A stretch of 64,000 nucleotides of DNA from Catenulispora rubra (GCF_015356825.1 NZ_JAACYW010000025.1:1-64000), one strand, 5' to 3'. Positions 44,123 through 53,656 are shown, numbered from the stretch's first letter. The notes: generated from the sequence alone by a model not told the origin. Numbers and translations are program-made.

Positions 44123-44683
44123 GTGCTAGGCAGGCTCAACGAAGAAGAGCTCGCGGACTTCACCGAGTTCGCCCAGGCCCGACAGCGGCACCTGATGCGG
44201 ACGGCGTTCCTGCTGAGCGGGAACCGCCAGTCCGCGCAGGACCTGACGCAGACGGCGCTGCTGGACCTGTGCCGGGCCTGGCGCCGGGTGCGGCGGGTCG
44301 ACGACGTCGACGCCTACGCGCACCGCGTCCTCATCAACGCCTACCGGACCGCGGCCCGCAAAGCAGACCGGGAGCGGAAGGCGTTGTGGAACAAGGCCTG
44401 GGAGTCCGGCATCGCCGACGACGGCACCGCCCCGGACCGGACCGTCGGCATGCGCCTGTCGCTGCTGTCGGCGCTGGACCGGCTGCCGCCGAAGGCGCGG
44501 GCCGTGGTCGTGCTGCGGTACTGGGAGGACCTGAGCGTGGAGGCGACGGCCGCCGCGCTCGGGTGCTCGACCGGCACCGTCAAGAGCCAGTCGTCGCGGG
44601 CCCTGGCCAGGCTGCGCACGATGCTCGGCGACGGGTTCGCCACCTCCGATTCCGAGCTCTGGGAGAACTCCTATGGGAACTGA
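44123..44683 (+). CDS. SigE-family ECF RNA polymerase sigma factor
   Basis: 186 aa from GTG 44123. Region 2 (FTEFAQARQRHLMRTAFLLS, AQDLTQTALLDLCRAWRRV) and region 4 (LPPKARAVVVLRYWEDLS, ALGCSTGTVKSQSSRALARLR) are intact. It overlaps the next gene by 11 nt, giving tight coupling to its membrane partner. This is the unbroken counterpart of the split sigma gene at 8.6/18.1 kb and shows what that one should look like. Confidence 0.93.
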   Translation: MLGRLNEEELADFTEFAQARQRHLMRTAFLLSGNRQSAQDLTQTALLDLCRAWRRVRRVDDVDAYAHRVLINAYRTAARKADRERKALWNKAWESGIADDGTAPDRTVGMRLSLLSALDRLPPKARAVVVLRYWEDLSVEATAAALGCSTGTVKSQSSRALARLRTMLGDGFATSDSELWENSYGN

Positions 44684-45845
44684 ACACCCCGACACCGAAA
44701 GGATGCACCGGCTGTTCGGCGACGCGTTGGACGACGTCGATCTGACCGGCGACGTCGTCCCCACGGTCCTGACCGGCTACCGGCACAGGGTCAGGATCCG
44801 GCGCTACCAGGGCGCCGGCGTCGCGCTGGCGGTACTGGCCACGGCCGGGGTCGCGGTCAGCGCGCTGCCCCGCGGCACCGGCACCGGCACCGGCACCGAC
44901 GCCGGGATGGTGACGCCCGGGACGGCTCCAGCGAAGCAGTACACGGGCTACTGCGAGCATCGCCAATGGGTCGCGATACCGAGTATCGAAGTGATTTCGG
45001 TGAACGCGCTGGCCCCGGACGCACAGGCAGCGGCCGATCAGGCGAACTGCAAGGCCCTGCAAACGGCTCTGCAGTCCGTGTACCCCACCGTCCAGATCGT
45101 TCCGCAGTTCAACCCCGACCTCACCCGCGACCCGCGCGTCGACCAGTCGCTCCTGAAGAGGATCGACGCGAACAAGAGCTCCGATCCGGGCAAGTGGTCC
45201 GCCGACACCGCGAAGAACTTCGGGGCCGAGCTGAAGTACCTGGCCGTCCACCCGGAGGATCCGGCGAACACCTACATGCCCGACCAGTACGAGATCGTCA
45301 CGGCCGCGGGCCGGGAATCCCTCGGGGTCAGCCGCGCGAGCGACGCCACCGTCCCCAACCACCCCGAGGTGTTCGTGGGACTGGCCGAGTCCGACAACTG
45401 CGCGAACATCCCCTCGGTTCTGGTCGGGAAGATCCACTGCACGCCGGTCGGCGTCGCAGCCGGCTGGCACGGAGCGTTGTGGGACACACCGCCCGGCGGT
45501 GTGAACGCCGCGCAGCAGACGGGTGTCGTGACCAACGGCCGGGGGACGGCCATCGAGCTCTGGGGCGACGGGAACGACTACCAGGCCTGGTACCACGAAG
45601 GGATGTACACCGTCGGCATGGGAGGGATGGGATCGGGCCTGCCCGGCAACACCTGGATCAACCGTTGGACCGGTCAGACCTATGAGGGCGACGCACCGCC
45701 GTCCCTGCACGCCCTGACCGACGCGCAGTGGGCACAGTTCCTCAACGCGCCGGCGTTCCAGAAGTTCGCGGACAGCTACCTCGCTTACCTCAGCAAGCTG
45801 CCGACGCCCCAGCACGGGGCGCCGAGCCCGACCCGCAGTCACTGA
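44673..45845 (+). CDS. membrane-anchored partner (anti-sigma-like) of ECF sigma
   Basis: 390 aa. Cytosolic ~45 residues (MHRLFGDALDDVDLTGDVVP, YRHRVRIRRYQ) then one membrane helix (GVALAVLATAGVAVSAL), a Gly/Thr linker and an outer domain with several Cys (QANCKALQ, SDNCANIP, KIHCTPV). Same architecture as the 7358-8611 product although sequence differs. Overlaps the sigma stop. Expected to hold the sigma factor inactive until an envelope signal; no ZAS zinc motif is present. Confidence 0.8.
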   Translation: MGTEHPDTERMHRLFGDALDDVDLTGDVVPTVLTGYRHRVRIRRYQGAGVALAVLATAGVAVSALPRGTGTGTGTDAGMVTPGTAPAKQYTGYCEHRQWVAIPSIEVISVNALAPDAQAAADQANCKALQTALQSVYPTVQIVPQFNPDLTRDPRVDQSLLKRIDANKSSDPGKWSADTAKNFGAELKYLAVHPEDPANTYMPDQYEIVTAAGRESLGVSRASDATVPNHPEVFVGLAESDNCANIPSVLVGKIHCTPVGVAAGWHGALWDTPPGGVNAAQQTGVVTNGRGTAIELWGDGNDYQAWYHEGMYTVGMGGMGSGLPGNTWINRWTGQTYEGDAPPSLHALTDAQWAQFLNAPAFQKFADSYLAYLSKLPTPQHGAPSPTRSH

Positions 45846-45888
45846 CCGAGCGGCGCGAACCCGGATCAACACAGAGCCTCAAGCACAA

Positions 45889-45927
45889 AGCGGCTGCCAA
45901 TCGAATCCAAGTCGATTGGCAGCCGCT
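45889..45927. terminator. bidirectional terminator
   Basis: A 16-bp perfect stem (45889-45904 with 45912-45927) closing a 7-nt loop, between the convergent anti-sigma-like gene and serS. Confidence 0.85.
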
Positions 45928-45979
45928 GTCGCATTCTGTCAGCCGGAGCCGGGCCAAGCCCGTCCCCGGCCCCTCAACC

Positions 45980-47257
45980 TCAGCCCGCGACCAGCTCCAG
46001 CGTCTCGCGCCCGCCGAGGTACGGACGCAGCGCCGCCGGGACCGTCACCGAGCCGTCGGCGTTCTGGTGGTTCTCCAGGATCGCGACGATCATCCGGGTC
46101 ATGGCGCACAGCGTGCCGTTCAGCGTGGCCAGCGGCCGCACGCCGTCCGCGCCGCGCATCCGGATCTGCAGGCGGCGGGCCTGGAACTCGGTGCAGTTCG
46201 AGGTCGAGGTGACCTCGCGGTACTTGCCCTGGGTCGGGATCCAGGCCTCGCAGTCGTACTTGCGGGCCGCCGAGCTGCCCAGGTCGCCGGCCGCGACGTC
46301 GATCACCCGGAACGGGATCTCCAGCGCGGTGATGAACTCCTTCTCCCAGCCCAGCAGGCGCAGGTGCTCCTCCTCGGCCTCCTCGGGCAGGACGTAGGAG
46401 AACATCTCGACCTTCTCGAACTGGTGCACCCGGATGATGCCGCGGGTGTCCTTGCCGTAGCTGCCGGCCTCGCGGCGGTAGCAGGACGAGTAGCCGGCGT
46501 AGCGCAGCGGCAGCTTGCCGGCGTCCAGGATCTCGTCCATGTGGTACGCCGCCAGCGGCACCTCCGAGGTGCCGACCAGGTACATGTCGTCCTCGGCGAG
46601 GTGGTAGACGTTCTCCGCGGCCTGGCCGAGGAAGCCGGTGCCGGCCATCGCCTCCGGCTTCACCAGCGACGGGGTGATCACCGGGGTGAAGCCGTACTTG
46701 GTCGCCTGGGCCATCGCCATGTTCAGCAGCGCGATCTCCAACAGCGCGCCGACGCCGGTCAGGTAGTACTGCCGCGCGCCGCCGACCTTGACGCCGCGCT
46801 CCAGGTCGATGGCGCCGAGCAGCTTGCCCAGCTCGACGTGGTCGCGCGGCTCGAAGCCCTCGGCCGCGAAGTCGCGCGGGGTGCCGACAGTCTCGCGCAG
46901 GACGAAGTCGTCCTCGCCGCCCTCGGGCACGCCGTCGATGACCACGTTGGACAGCGACAGCTGCAGGTTCCGCAGGACGCCGTCGGCCTCGTGCTGGTCG
47001 GCCTCGGCCGCCTTCACGCCGTCGGCGAGCTTCTTGGCCTGCTCCAGGAGCGCGGCCTTCTCGTCCCCGGCGGCCTTGGGGATCTGCTTGCCGAGCAGTT
47101 TCTGCTCGTTGCGCAGGGTGTCGAAGCGGGAGACGGCCGCGCGGCGCGCCTCGTCCGCGGACAGCAGCGCGTCGACGAGGGTCGGATCTTCACCTCGGGC
47201 GCGCTGCGAGGCGCGGACACGCTCCGGGTCTGTGCGGAGGAGACGCAGGTCAATCAT
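45980..47257 (-). CDS. serS: seryl-tRNA synthetase
   Basis: 425 aa. Class-II synthetase charging tRNA-Ser. N-terminal antiparallel coiled-coil arm (about residues 30-100, [40 protein letters not shown]). Motif 2 ([29 protein letters not shown]) read in two parts, motif 3 near the end ([20 protein letters not shown]). A single-copy housekeeping gene; a tRNA-Ser(UGA) is in the same window at 57.7 kb but not linked. Confidence 0.98.
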   Translation of the reverse strand: MIDLRLLRTDPERVRASQRARGEDPTLVDALLSADEARRAAVSRFDTLRNEQKLLGKQIPKAAGDEKAALLEQAKKLADGVKAAEADQHEADGVLRNLQLSLSNVVIDGVPEGGEDDFVLRETVGTPRDFAAEGFEPRDHVELGKLLGAIDLERGVKVGGARQYYLTGVGALLEIALLNMAMAQATKYGFTPVITPSLVKPEAMAGTGFLGQAAENVYHLAEDDMYLVGTSEVPLAAYHMDEILDAGKLPLRYAGYSSCYRREAGSYGKDTRGIIRVHQFEKVEMFSYVLPEEAEEEHLRLLGWEKEFITALEIPFRVIDVAAGDLGSSAARKYDCEAWIPTQGKYREVTSTSNCTEFQARRLQIRMRGADGVRPLATLNGTLCAMTRMIVAILENHQNADGSVTVPAALRPYLGGRETLELVAG

Positions 47258-47365
47258 GGACCAAGGCTAGCCGGTCCGGGTGGCCCCGCCGTAATGCTTT
47301 GATGGATGTCCCAAGCCAGAACGAGCAATCCCGAGCCACACCGGCTGCGGACCGAGGAGTACACC

Positions 47366-47689
47366 ATGCTGGCCACGACCGACGTGAACTCGCTGCCCGA
47401 GGGCGGCCTGCTGCTCGACGTCCGCGAGGACGACGAGTGGGCGGCCGGACACGCGCCGACCGCGAAGCACATCCCGATGTCGGAGTTCGTCGCGCGCAAG
47501 GAGGAACTCGGCGCGCCCGAGGGTCCGGTCTACGTGATCTGCCGTGCCGGAGGCCGTTCGGCACAGGTGGCGCAGTACTTGACCGAGAACGGCGTGGAAG
47601 CCGTCAACGTGACCGGCGGCATGCAGGCGTGGGAGGCCGCCGGCAAGGCGGTGGTCACGGACTCCGGAGCGGCAGGGACCGTGATCTGA
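47366..47689 (+). CDS. single-domain rhodanese
   Basis: 107 aa from ATG 47366 (CGAGGAG upstream). Thiosulfate/thiol sulfurtransferase fold; the active loop is CRAGGRS with Cys as sulfur carrier. Other blocks: LLLDVREDDEWAAGHAP and GVEAVNVTGGMQAWEAAG. Cytosolic. Its last 35 nt overlap the 3' end of the convergent glycosyltransferase gene. Confidence 0.92.
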   Translation: MLATTDVNSLPEGGLLLDVREDDEWAAGHAPTAKHIPMSEFVARKEELGAPEGPVYVICRAGGRSAQVAQYLTENGVEAVNVTGGMQAWEAAGKAVVTDSGAAGTVI

Positions 47690-48356
47690 GGGCCAGCAGC
47701 ACATCGCGGTACTGGCGGGCCCGGTGGATCTGGGACCGCCAGTCCTCGCCGGTGACCCGGTGCCGCAGGTCCGCGGGGACCTCGGCGACCTGGAAGCCGG
47801 CGCGGAGCAGGTCGATGGTCAGGCCCACCTCGACGCCGAAGCGGGGCGCGTAGCGGACGGCCCCGGCGGCCGCGCGGGTCAGGCAGCGCTGCCCGGACAA
47901 CGGCGCGGCGGCCTCGAAGCCGGTCAGCCTTTTGATTCCCTCGCGCGCCAGGCCGACCACGAGGCCGTGGCCGCCGCCAGGTTGCGGCGGCGGGAGCGCT
48001 ACGGCCATGTCGCAGGTTCCGGACCGGACGGCTTCGACGAGCGGGCCCGCGTTGGCCGCGGTGTCTTCGAGGTCGGCGTCCAGGAAGAGGACGTAGCGGG
48101 CCTGGTCCGGGAGTGCTGCGACACCGGCGGCGAGGGCTGCGCCCTTGCCGAGGTTGTTGCGGTTGGTCAGCACCCGGGCACCGGCTCTGCGCGCCCGGCG
48201 CGTCGTGGCGTCCCGGGAGCCGTCATCCATGACCAGGACGGTTCCCAGCGTGGCCGCGGCGTGCACCGTGGCGGCGATCCGCTCTTCCTCGTTCCAGGCC
48301 GGGATGATGACGAAGACGTCACTCGATGTGACCTCTGTGACAGGTTCCGCCTCCAT
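47655..48356 (-). CDS. family-2 glycosyltransferase
   Basis: 233 aa GT-A fold: VFVIIPAWNEEERIAATVHA, VLVMDDGSRDATTRRARRAG, and the metal-binding DADLEDTAA. Short C-terminal region without membrane helices, so a soluble or peripherally bound nucleotide-sugar transferase, of the type related to glucosyl-3-phosphoglycerate or dolichol-phosphate sugar synthases. Acceptor unknown. Overlaps rhodanese tail to tail and is divergent from the TetR gene. Confidence 0.88.
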   Translation of the reverse strand: MEAEPVTEVTSSDVFVIIPAWNEEERIAATVHAAATLGTVLVMDDGSRDATTRRARRAGARVLTNRNNLGKGAALAAGVAALPDQARYVLFLDADLEDTAANAGPLVEAVRSGTCDMAVALPPPQPGGGHGLVVGLAREGIKRLTGFEAAAPLSGQRCLTRAAAGAVRYAPRFGVEVGLTIDLLRAGFQVAEVPADLRHRVTGEDWRSQIHRARQYRDVLLALRSRSLPLRSP

Positions 48357-48386
48357 GCCCCGAGCCTAGAGGTAGCGTGACGGGCA

Positions 48387-48992
48387 ATGGACCGCAGCCG
48401 ACACAGCGACGACAAGATCCTGGACGCCGCCCAGAGCGCACTGCTGGACCTGGGACTGCGCAACACCACGCTGGCCGAGGTGGCCCGGCGGGCCGGGGCG
48501 TCCCGGATGACCCTGTACCGGCGCTACCCGGACATCGACGCGCTGCTGACCGAGGTGCTCGGGCGGCAGCTGATCAGGGTGGTGCGGCGCAACGCCGGCC
48601 TGCAGGAGTCGGCCGGCGGCGACCGGAGCGCGCGCGATCTGCTGGTCACCGGGACCGTCGAGGTGGTGCGGGCTTTCCACGGCGATCTACTGATGCACAA
48701 GATCCTGGAGTCCGACGCCGAGTTCCTGCTGCCGTATCTGACCCGCGAATTCGGCCCGCTCCAGCATTACGCGCTGGACCTGCTGTCGGTGCGGCTGGAA
48801 CAAGGGCACGAGGACGGGTCGATCCGGCCGGGTTCTGTGGCGTTGCAGGCGCGGACGGTCCTGTTGACGGCGCAGTCGTTCGTGGTGTCGGCGCGGGCGA
48901 CGGGGCCGGTGCCGGTGGACCGGCTTCTGGAAGAGCTGACCGAGATGCTGGACGCCTATCTGCGACCCGGCCACACCGTTTCCGCTGGGTAA
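48387..48992 (+). CDS. TetR-family regulator
   Basis: 201 aa. HTH near residues 10-55 (KILDAAQSALLDLGLRNTTL, AEVARRAGASRMTLYRRYPD). Remaining helices form a ligand/dimer domain. Only 30 bp separates its start from the divergent glycosyltransferase start, so it probably regulates that gene or its own transcription. Confidence 0.92.
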   Translation: MDRSRHSDDKILDAAQSALLDLGLRNTTLAEVARRAGASRMTLYRRYPDIDALLTEVLGRQLIRVVRRNAGLQESAGGDRSARDLLVTGTVEVVRAFHGDLLMHKILESDAEFLLPYLTREFGPLQHYALDLLSVRLEQGHEDGSIRPGSVALQARTVLLTAQSFVVSARATGPVPVDRLLEELTEMLDAYLRPGHTVSAG

Positions 48993-49164
48993 TAGGCGCA
49001 GCGCTCACGGTACCTAGACGCCCGGGCGCTGGCGACGGGGGATGCACCAGCGACCGGGCTGGAAGCACAGTACCCACGCCGATGGTTCGACGCAAAACAA
49101 GAATGTTCGAGACGCGAATCGGCGAAGGGCGAAATGCCGGATCCGCTGCTGTTCGTGCGATTTC

Positions 49165-50328
49165 ATGTCCGGCATGGCACTTTCACGCACGGTCCCGCCG
49201 CGCGCCCTGACCCTCGTCGCGGCTGCCGCCGCAGGCGGGACGGCGCTGGTCGGCGCGGGTCTGGTGGCCCACGCGGCGGCTGCCGCCGCCCCGGCCACCG
49301 CCCCGGCCGCCACGCACGCGGCGGCGAGCACGTTGATCACGGTGACCGTGGACAGCGTTCCGGCGTTGTCGGTCAACGCCTTCCAGGGCACGTACGCGAC
49401 CAGCACGGTGGCGCAGAACGGCGGCGACGACTCCGCCGACGGCATGCAGGACCCCACCGGCGTGCTCGACCGGATCACGCTGGACCAGCCGGCGCAGTCC
49501 AAGACACACTCCGATCCGGCCAAGAACTGGGCCGATGCGCAGCCTGCGGTGGAGTACACGCTGCATGGGAAGAAGCTCTATGCGATCTCTTCTGTAGACG
49601 CGCATGCGGAGTGCGTGCCGTCGTCATCGCAGGGGGCGAGCACTTACGTCCACATGTCTCCGGATTCGGTGACGGTGCTCGGGACGAAGGTCGGGACCGG
49701 GAAGACCACGGTGCCGGTGACCGGGGCTCAGCTCGGGGTCACGAATGTGGATCACGGAAGCCTTGAGGTTACGTACACCACTAGCGCCATGCAGGGGCAG
49801 CAGACGGATGCGACCTCTGCGCACGCGCATATGGACCTGAGCATCAGTGGGACCTTCTACGACAGCGCAGGCAAGCAGCTCTATAGCGGACCTCTGCAGA
49901 AGCTTCGCCTTGGCGATGTGCAGGTGACGTGTCAGAGCTCGGGGACGGTGACGACGCCGATGCCGACCCCGACGGCCACGACAGGATCGTCTGCGCCGGG
50001 CAGCCCTCCTGTGAACGTCGGCGATCCGCAGACGCCGGGTCCCGCGGCACCCTCAACGATGCGGGACCGGGACGCCCGGAACCCGGCGGCCTATGCCGCG
50101 CCCTCGCGCTCGTCACGGAGTGGCAAGCATTCGAAGGGCACCGGTAAGGGCGAACCCGGTCCTGCCGCTCCGGAGAACGGCCCTGCGCTTCCCGCCGCGA
50201 ACGTCGCCAAGGCGACGGCTTCGGACGGCGGTGACGGGTCGCTCTGGTGGGCGCTGCTGTCGGTGCTCGGGCTCGGTGGCGGGGCGGGGTTGTACGTCGC
50301 GACGCGGAGACGTGGGCGGCATCAGTAG
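49165..50328 (+). CDS. secreted surface protein with C-terminal membrane anchor
   Basis: 387 aa from ATG 49165 (ATG 49174 is equally possible; no clear ribosome binding site). Signal peptide (SRTVPPRALTLVAAAAAGGT ... AHAAA), a ~230-residue beta-rich domain (STLITVTVDSVPALSVNAFQ, VEYTLHGKKLYAISSVDAHA, TYVHMSPDSVTVLGTKVG), a Pro/Thr/Gly linker, then LPAANVAKA, one helix (SLWWALLSVLGLGGGAGLYV) and RRRGRHQ. The end resembles a sortase sorting signal but lacks LPxTG, so it is more likely a plain anchor. Function unknown. Confidence 0.75.
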   Translation: MSGMALSRTVPPRALTLVAAAAAGGTALVGAGLVAHAAAAAAPATAPAATHAAASTLITVTVDSVPALSVNAFQGTYATSTVAQNGGDDSADGMQDPTGVLDRITLDQPAQSKTHSDPAKNWADAQPAVEYTLHGKKLYAISSVDAHAECVPSSSQGASTYVHMSPDSVTVLGTKVGTGKTTVPVTGAQLGVTNVDHGSLEVTYTTSAMQGQQTDATSAHAHMDLSISGTFYDSAGKQLYSGPLQKLRLGDVQVTCQSSGTVTTPMPTPTATTGSSAPGSPPVNVGDPQTPGPAAPSTMRDRDARNPAAYAAPSRSSRSGKHSKGTGKGEPGPAAPENGPALPAANVAKATASDGGDGSLWWALLSVLGLGGGAGLYVATRRRGRHQ

Positions 50329-50349
50329 CACATAGCGCGTACACAACGG

Positions 50350-50384
50350 AGAAGCGCGGGGGTCCTGAGGACTCCCGCGCTTCT
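50350..50384. terminator. bidirectional terminator
   Basis: AGAAGCGCGGG (50350-50360) pairs exactly with 50374-50384; the inner GTCC/GGAC extends the stem to about 16 bp, between convergent genes. Confidence 0.8.
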
Positions 50385-50458
50385 GCGCGCTATAGCGTTT
50401 GCCGCGCTATAGGGGACGCGGTCTGTAGCGTCCGCCTATAGCGACTGCGGCCCGGCCC

Positions 50459-51442
50459 TTAGCGCAGCGTCACCTGGCGGCTCACCAGACCGGCCCGCGC
50501 ACGACGCTCCTCGTTCGTCAGCGGGCTGTCGTCGGCGAGCGCCTTGGCCAGCCGCTCGGCGAACTCGGCGGCCGGCTTCTCGATCTCCGCGGCCTCCATC
50601 TCCTTGGGGAGGTCCCACACCGGGACGACCAGGCCGCAGGCCCGGAAGGCGCCGACGTAGCGGGTGTTCTCGCCGAGGTTGGACTGCTTGGCCGCGTGCA
50701 GGCGCGCCAGCGCGTCCATCAGCTTCTCCTCCTCGTGGGGCATGACCCAGCGGAGGTGGCCCTTCTCGCGGATGCGCGTCCAGTACGCCGAGGGGACGGA
50801 CTCCAGCTTCTTGGTCGGGTACGCGGCGGCGTTGGCGTGCTCCAGCGAGAGCTGCGCCTCGGCCGACACCTCCGCGCCCTCGATGATCCAGAAGGAGAAG
50901 TCGTCGTGGACGGTGATGTCCAGGCCGTCGCCGCTGGTGTCCAGCAGGTCCTTCAGGCGCGGCCCCTCGGCGGCCGGCGCCGAGGAGTCCACGACGGTGC
51001 CCGGCTCGCTGTCCAGGGCGCGCAGCAGGGCGTCTGCCAGGTCGCGGTCCGGGTCGCCGGAGCTGGCCAGCGTCTGGAGCGCCAGCATGATCTCGCCGGT
51101 GTCCCGGTGCACCGCCGGGGCTGCCATCGGCAGCACGGTGGCCAGGGTGACGGTGCGGCCGGCGTGCTCGCCGGCCAGCTTCAGCGGCGCGGTGGCGGCC
51201 GGGACCAGCTCGCGCATGGCCACGATGTCGGTCTCGCCGGGCAGGCCCTCGAACGGCCGCTTGTTGACCGTCGCCTCGCCGGCCTGCTGGTGCGCGGCAG
51301 CGGCGGCTTCGCGTCCGTGGCAGGCCTTGTACCGGCGGCCGGATCCGCAGGGACACGCCTCGCGGGCCCCGACGACGGGGATCTCGCCGTCCACGACCTT
51401 GGCGGGCCCGGCTTTCACGGTCCTGCTCGACTTCTTGCCCAT
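50459..51442 (-). CDS. DUF5926-type protein with SEC-C motif
   Basis: 327 aa. The N-terminus carries a SEC-C zinc motif (CPCGSGRRYKACHG), which in SecA binds zinc and ribosome or SecB. A mixed alpha/beta domain follows (VHDDFSFWIIEGAEVSAEAQ, AYWTRIREKGHLRWVMPHEE, TRYVGAFRACGLVVPVWDLP). This layout matches the actinobacterial DUF5926 family as I recall it. Cytosolic; role unknown. Divergent from the trp leader. Confidence 0.8.
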   Translation of the reverse strand: MGKKSSRTVKAGPAKVVDGEIPVVGAREACPCGSGRRYKACHGREAAAAAHQQAGEATVNKRPFEGLPGETDIVAMRELVPAATAPLKLAGEHAGRTVTLATVLPMAAPAVHRDTGEIMLALQTLASSGDPDRDLADALLRALDSEPGTVVDSSAPAAEGPRLKDLLDTSGDGLDITVHDDFSFWIIEGAEVSAEAQLSLEHANAAAYPTKKLESVPSAYWTRIREKGHLRWVMPHEEEKLMDALARLHAAKQSNLGENTRYVGAFRACGLVVPVWDLPKEMEAAEIEKPAAEFAERLAKALADDSPLTNEERRARAGLVSRQVTLR

Positions 51443-51548
51443 GCGTGCCGGCCCTTCCTTGCTGGGGTGATTGCTTCCGGGTCAGCCTAGTAGGCCCGGA
51501 GGGTGAGACGAGCCCACACGGCGAGTGACACCCTGCTACTGTCTGGTC

Positions 51549-51602
51549 ATGCGCTCTTTCCCACAACAGTGGTGGTGGTCCGTCCCAGGCGGACCCCGGT
51601 AA
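51549..51602 (+). CDS. trpL: trp operon leader peptide
   Basis: 17 codons encoding MRSFPQQWWWSVPGGPR, with three consecutive Trp codons (51570-51578) and TAA at 51600. It precedes a terminator/antiterminator region and the anthranilate synthase gene, the classic attenuation layout. No ribosome binding site is visible; TACTGT at 51537-51542 is suitably placed for a leaderless transcript starting at the ATG. Confidence 0.9.
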   Translation: MRSFPQQWWWSVPGGPR

Positions 51603-51649
51603 GCGCACCCACGCTCCCCAAACCGGCCGCCTCACGAGGCGGCCGGTTT
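51577..51649 (+). promoter_or_regulatory. tryptophan attenuator
   Basis: Region 1 GGTCCG (51577-51582, overlapping the last Trp codon) pairs with region 2 CGGACC (51590-51595). Region 2 AGGCGG...CCGGT (51587-51600) pairs with region 3 ACCGGCCGCCT (51622-51632) as antiterminator. Region 3 (51620-51632) pairs perfectly with region 4 (51637-51649) as a 13-bp terminator with 4-nt loop, followed by a U-rich CGGTTTCTC. Region 2 copies the terminator's 3' arm with a 3-nt insert. Confidence 0.88.
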
Positions 51650-51721
51650 CGGTTTCTCTGAGAACTTCCACGGAGAACCCCGGTGGGCCTCACGGAGCGG
51701 CCTCTCCAGAGAGGCACCGCA

Positions 51722-53656
51722 ATGGCACACCAGGAACCTCAGGAATTCTTTCCAGGCTCCTCTCCAGACTTCCCCAACCGTCTTCCGGACGGTCCGTTCG
51801 CGCTGATCCGGCGCGGCGCGGAGGCGGAGGTAGAGCTACTCACCGGGCGTGCCTTTGAGCAGTTCCCGGCTTTGGCGGATCTCCCTATAGAGGACGCTGA
51901 CGCGCTTCTCGCGCTCGTCCCCTATAGGCAGCTCATGGAGCGCGGGGACGAGTGTCACGACGATCATGCGCCGTTGCTCGCCATGCGGATCACTGGACGT
52001 CACCGATGCGCGGTCTCGGAGTTGCCGCCGGCGACACCGCCGGTCTTGCGGGACGGCGCGTTCGATGTGGATGACGAGGCGTATGGCGCGTCGGTGAAGC
52101 GTGTGCTGGACGAGGAGATCGGTGCGGGCGAGGGGTCGAACTTCGTGCTGCGGCGGACGTTCGTCGGGCACTGCGACTCCGCGCGGGAGACGGCGTATGG
52201 AGCGTTCTGCGCGTTGTTGGAGAAGGAGCGGAGCGCGTATTGGACGTTCCTCATCGACACCGGCGAAGGGCTGATGGTCGGTGCGACGCCGGAGCGGCAC
52301 GTGTCGCTCGCCGACGGAGTTGCGGTGATGAACCCGATCAGCGGGACCCTGCGTGAGGCCCCTGCGACGGCCTCGCGGGAGCGCGTGGTGGCGTTTCTGG
52401 AGGACGCCAAGGAGCGCGACGAGCTGGCGATGGTCGTGGACGAGGAACTGAAGATGCTCGCCGAGGTGGGGAACATCGGCGGCCGGGTGCGCGGTCCGTT
52501 CCTGAAGGAGATGGCGAACCTCGCGCACACGGAGTACTACATCGAGGCGCGCACGACGATGGACCCTCGCCTGATCCTGCGGACCACGATGTTCGCGCCC
52601 ACCGCCACCGGCTCCCCGATCCGCAACGCGTTCCGCGTGATCAAGCGGCACGAGCGCGGCGGCCGCGGGTACTACGCGGGGGTCGCGGCGCTGATCTCCC
52701 GCGACGAGACCGGGGCGCCGGAGATGGACGCGCCGCTACTGCTGCGGGTGGCGTACGTGGGGAACGACGGGACGGTGCGGGTGCCGGTCGGGGCGACGCT
52801 GGTGCGGGGGTCGGATCCGTACGAGGAGGTGCGGGAGACGTATGCGAAGGCCGCGGGGGTGCTGCGGGCTTTCGGGGTGGGTTTCGGGGCGCAGCTCGGG
52901 TTGGGCCAGGCCGCGCCGCCGGCCGGGGGCGAGGCGCGCGATGCGGCGGGGGCAGAGACGGGAGCACAGACTGGGGCACGGACAGAGCCGTGGTCTGCGG
53001 ACCCTGAGATCGCGGCACTCCTGGCGTCACGAAATGAGCACCTGTCGGCGTTCTGGCTGAACGAGCACGAGCCTGCGGACCTCGTCGACCCGGTGCTGGC
53101 CGGTCGCAAGGTGCTGATCGTCGACAACGAGGACGCGTTCACCTCGATGCTGGCGGTGGAGCTGCGCGCACTCGGCCTGGAGACCACCCGCGTCGCCCAC
53201 GACGAGGTCCCGGACCACAACGGCTACGACCTGGTCCTCCTCGGGCCGGGCCCCGGCGACCCCCGCGACACGACCTCACCCCGCATGACGAGCGTCCGCA
53301 ACCTGGCGAAACTCCTCATCGACCACCGCACCCCCACCCTCGGCCTGTGCCTGGGCCACGAGGCACTGGCCGCGGCCCTCGGCCTGGAACTGGTCCGCCT
53401 CCCCACCCCGATGCAGGGCACGCAGGTCGAGCTGAACCTCTTCGGCAGCACGGAGCGCGTCGCCTTCTACAACTCCTACGCAGCCCGCATGCCGGAGTTC
53501 CTGGTCCTGGAGACAGTGGCCCTACCCGGCACGAACCTGACGGCGGCCCTACGCGGCCCCTCCTTCACCGGCCTACAGTTCCACCCCGAATCGGTCCTGA
53601 CGACCGACGGCCTCGGCATCCTCAGCCGCGAGATCCGGCGGCTGCTCGCCCGTTGA
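51722..53656 (+). CDS. trpEG: fused anthranilate synthase (TrpE-TrpG, PhzE-like architecture)
   Basis: 644 aa from ATG 51722 (GAGAGG upstream). Residues ~1-400 are the chorismate-binding component (VGATPERHVSLADGVAVMNP, TASRERVVAFLEDAKERDEL, GSPIRNAFRVIKRHERGGRGYYAG). An Ala/Thr-rich linker follows, then a glutamine amidotransferase domain (KVLIVDNEDAFTSMLAVELR, GLCLGHEAL with the catalytic Cys, FHPESVLTTDG with the His-x-Glu). The order resembles PhzE, but the WWW attenuator upstream points to tryptophan synthesis. It makes anthranilate from chorismate. The other trp genes are not in the window. Confidence 0.92.
   Translation: MAHQEPQEFFPGSSPDFPNRLPDGPFALIRRGAEAEVELLTGRAFEQFPALADLPIEDADALLALVPYRQLMERGDECHDDHAPLLAMRITGRHRCAVSELPPATPPVLRDGAFDVDDEAYGASVKRVLDEEIGAGEGSNFVLRRTFVGHCDSARETAYGAFCALLEKERSAYWTFLIDTGEGLMVGATPERHVSLADGVAVMNPISGTLREAPATASRERVVAFLEDAKERDELAMVVDEELKMLAEVGNIGGRVRGPFLKEMANLAHTEYYIEARTTMDPRLILRTTMFAPTATGSPIRNAFRVIKRHERGGRGYYAGVAALISRDETGAPEMDAPLLLRVAYVGNDGTVRVPVGATLVRGSDPYEEVRETYAKAAGVLRAFGVGFGAQLGLGQAAPPAGGEARDAAGAETGAQTGARTEPWSADPEIAALLASRNEHLSAFWLNEHEPADLVDPVLAGRKVLIVDNEDAFTSMLAVELRALGLETTRVAHDEVPDHNGYDLVLLGPGPGDPRDTTSPRMTSVRNLAKLLIDHRTPTLGLCLGHEALAAALGLELVRLPTPMQGTQVELNLFGSTERVAFYNSYAARMPEFLVLETVALPGTNLTAALRGPSFTGLQFHPESVLTTDGLGILSREIRRLLAR

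Noticed and set aside
49165-50328. Sortase substrate
   Set aside because: The C-terminal helix and basic tail fit, but LPxTG or a close variant is lacking (LPAAN only).
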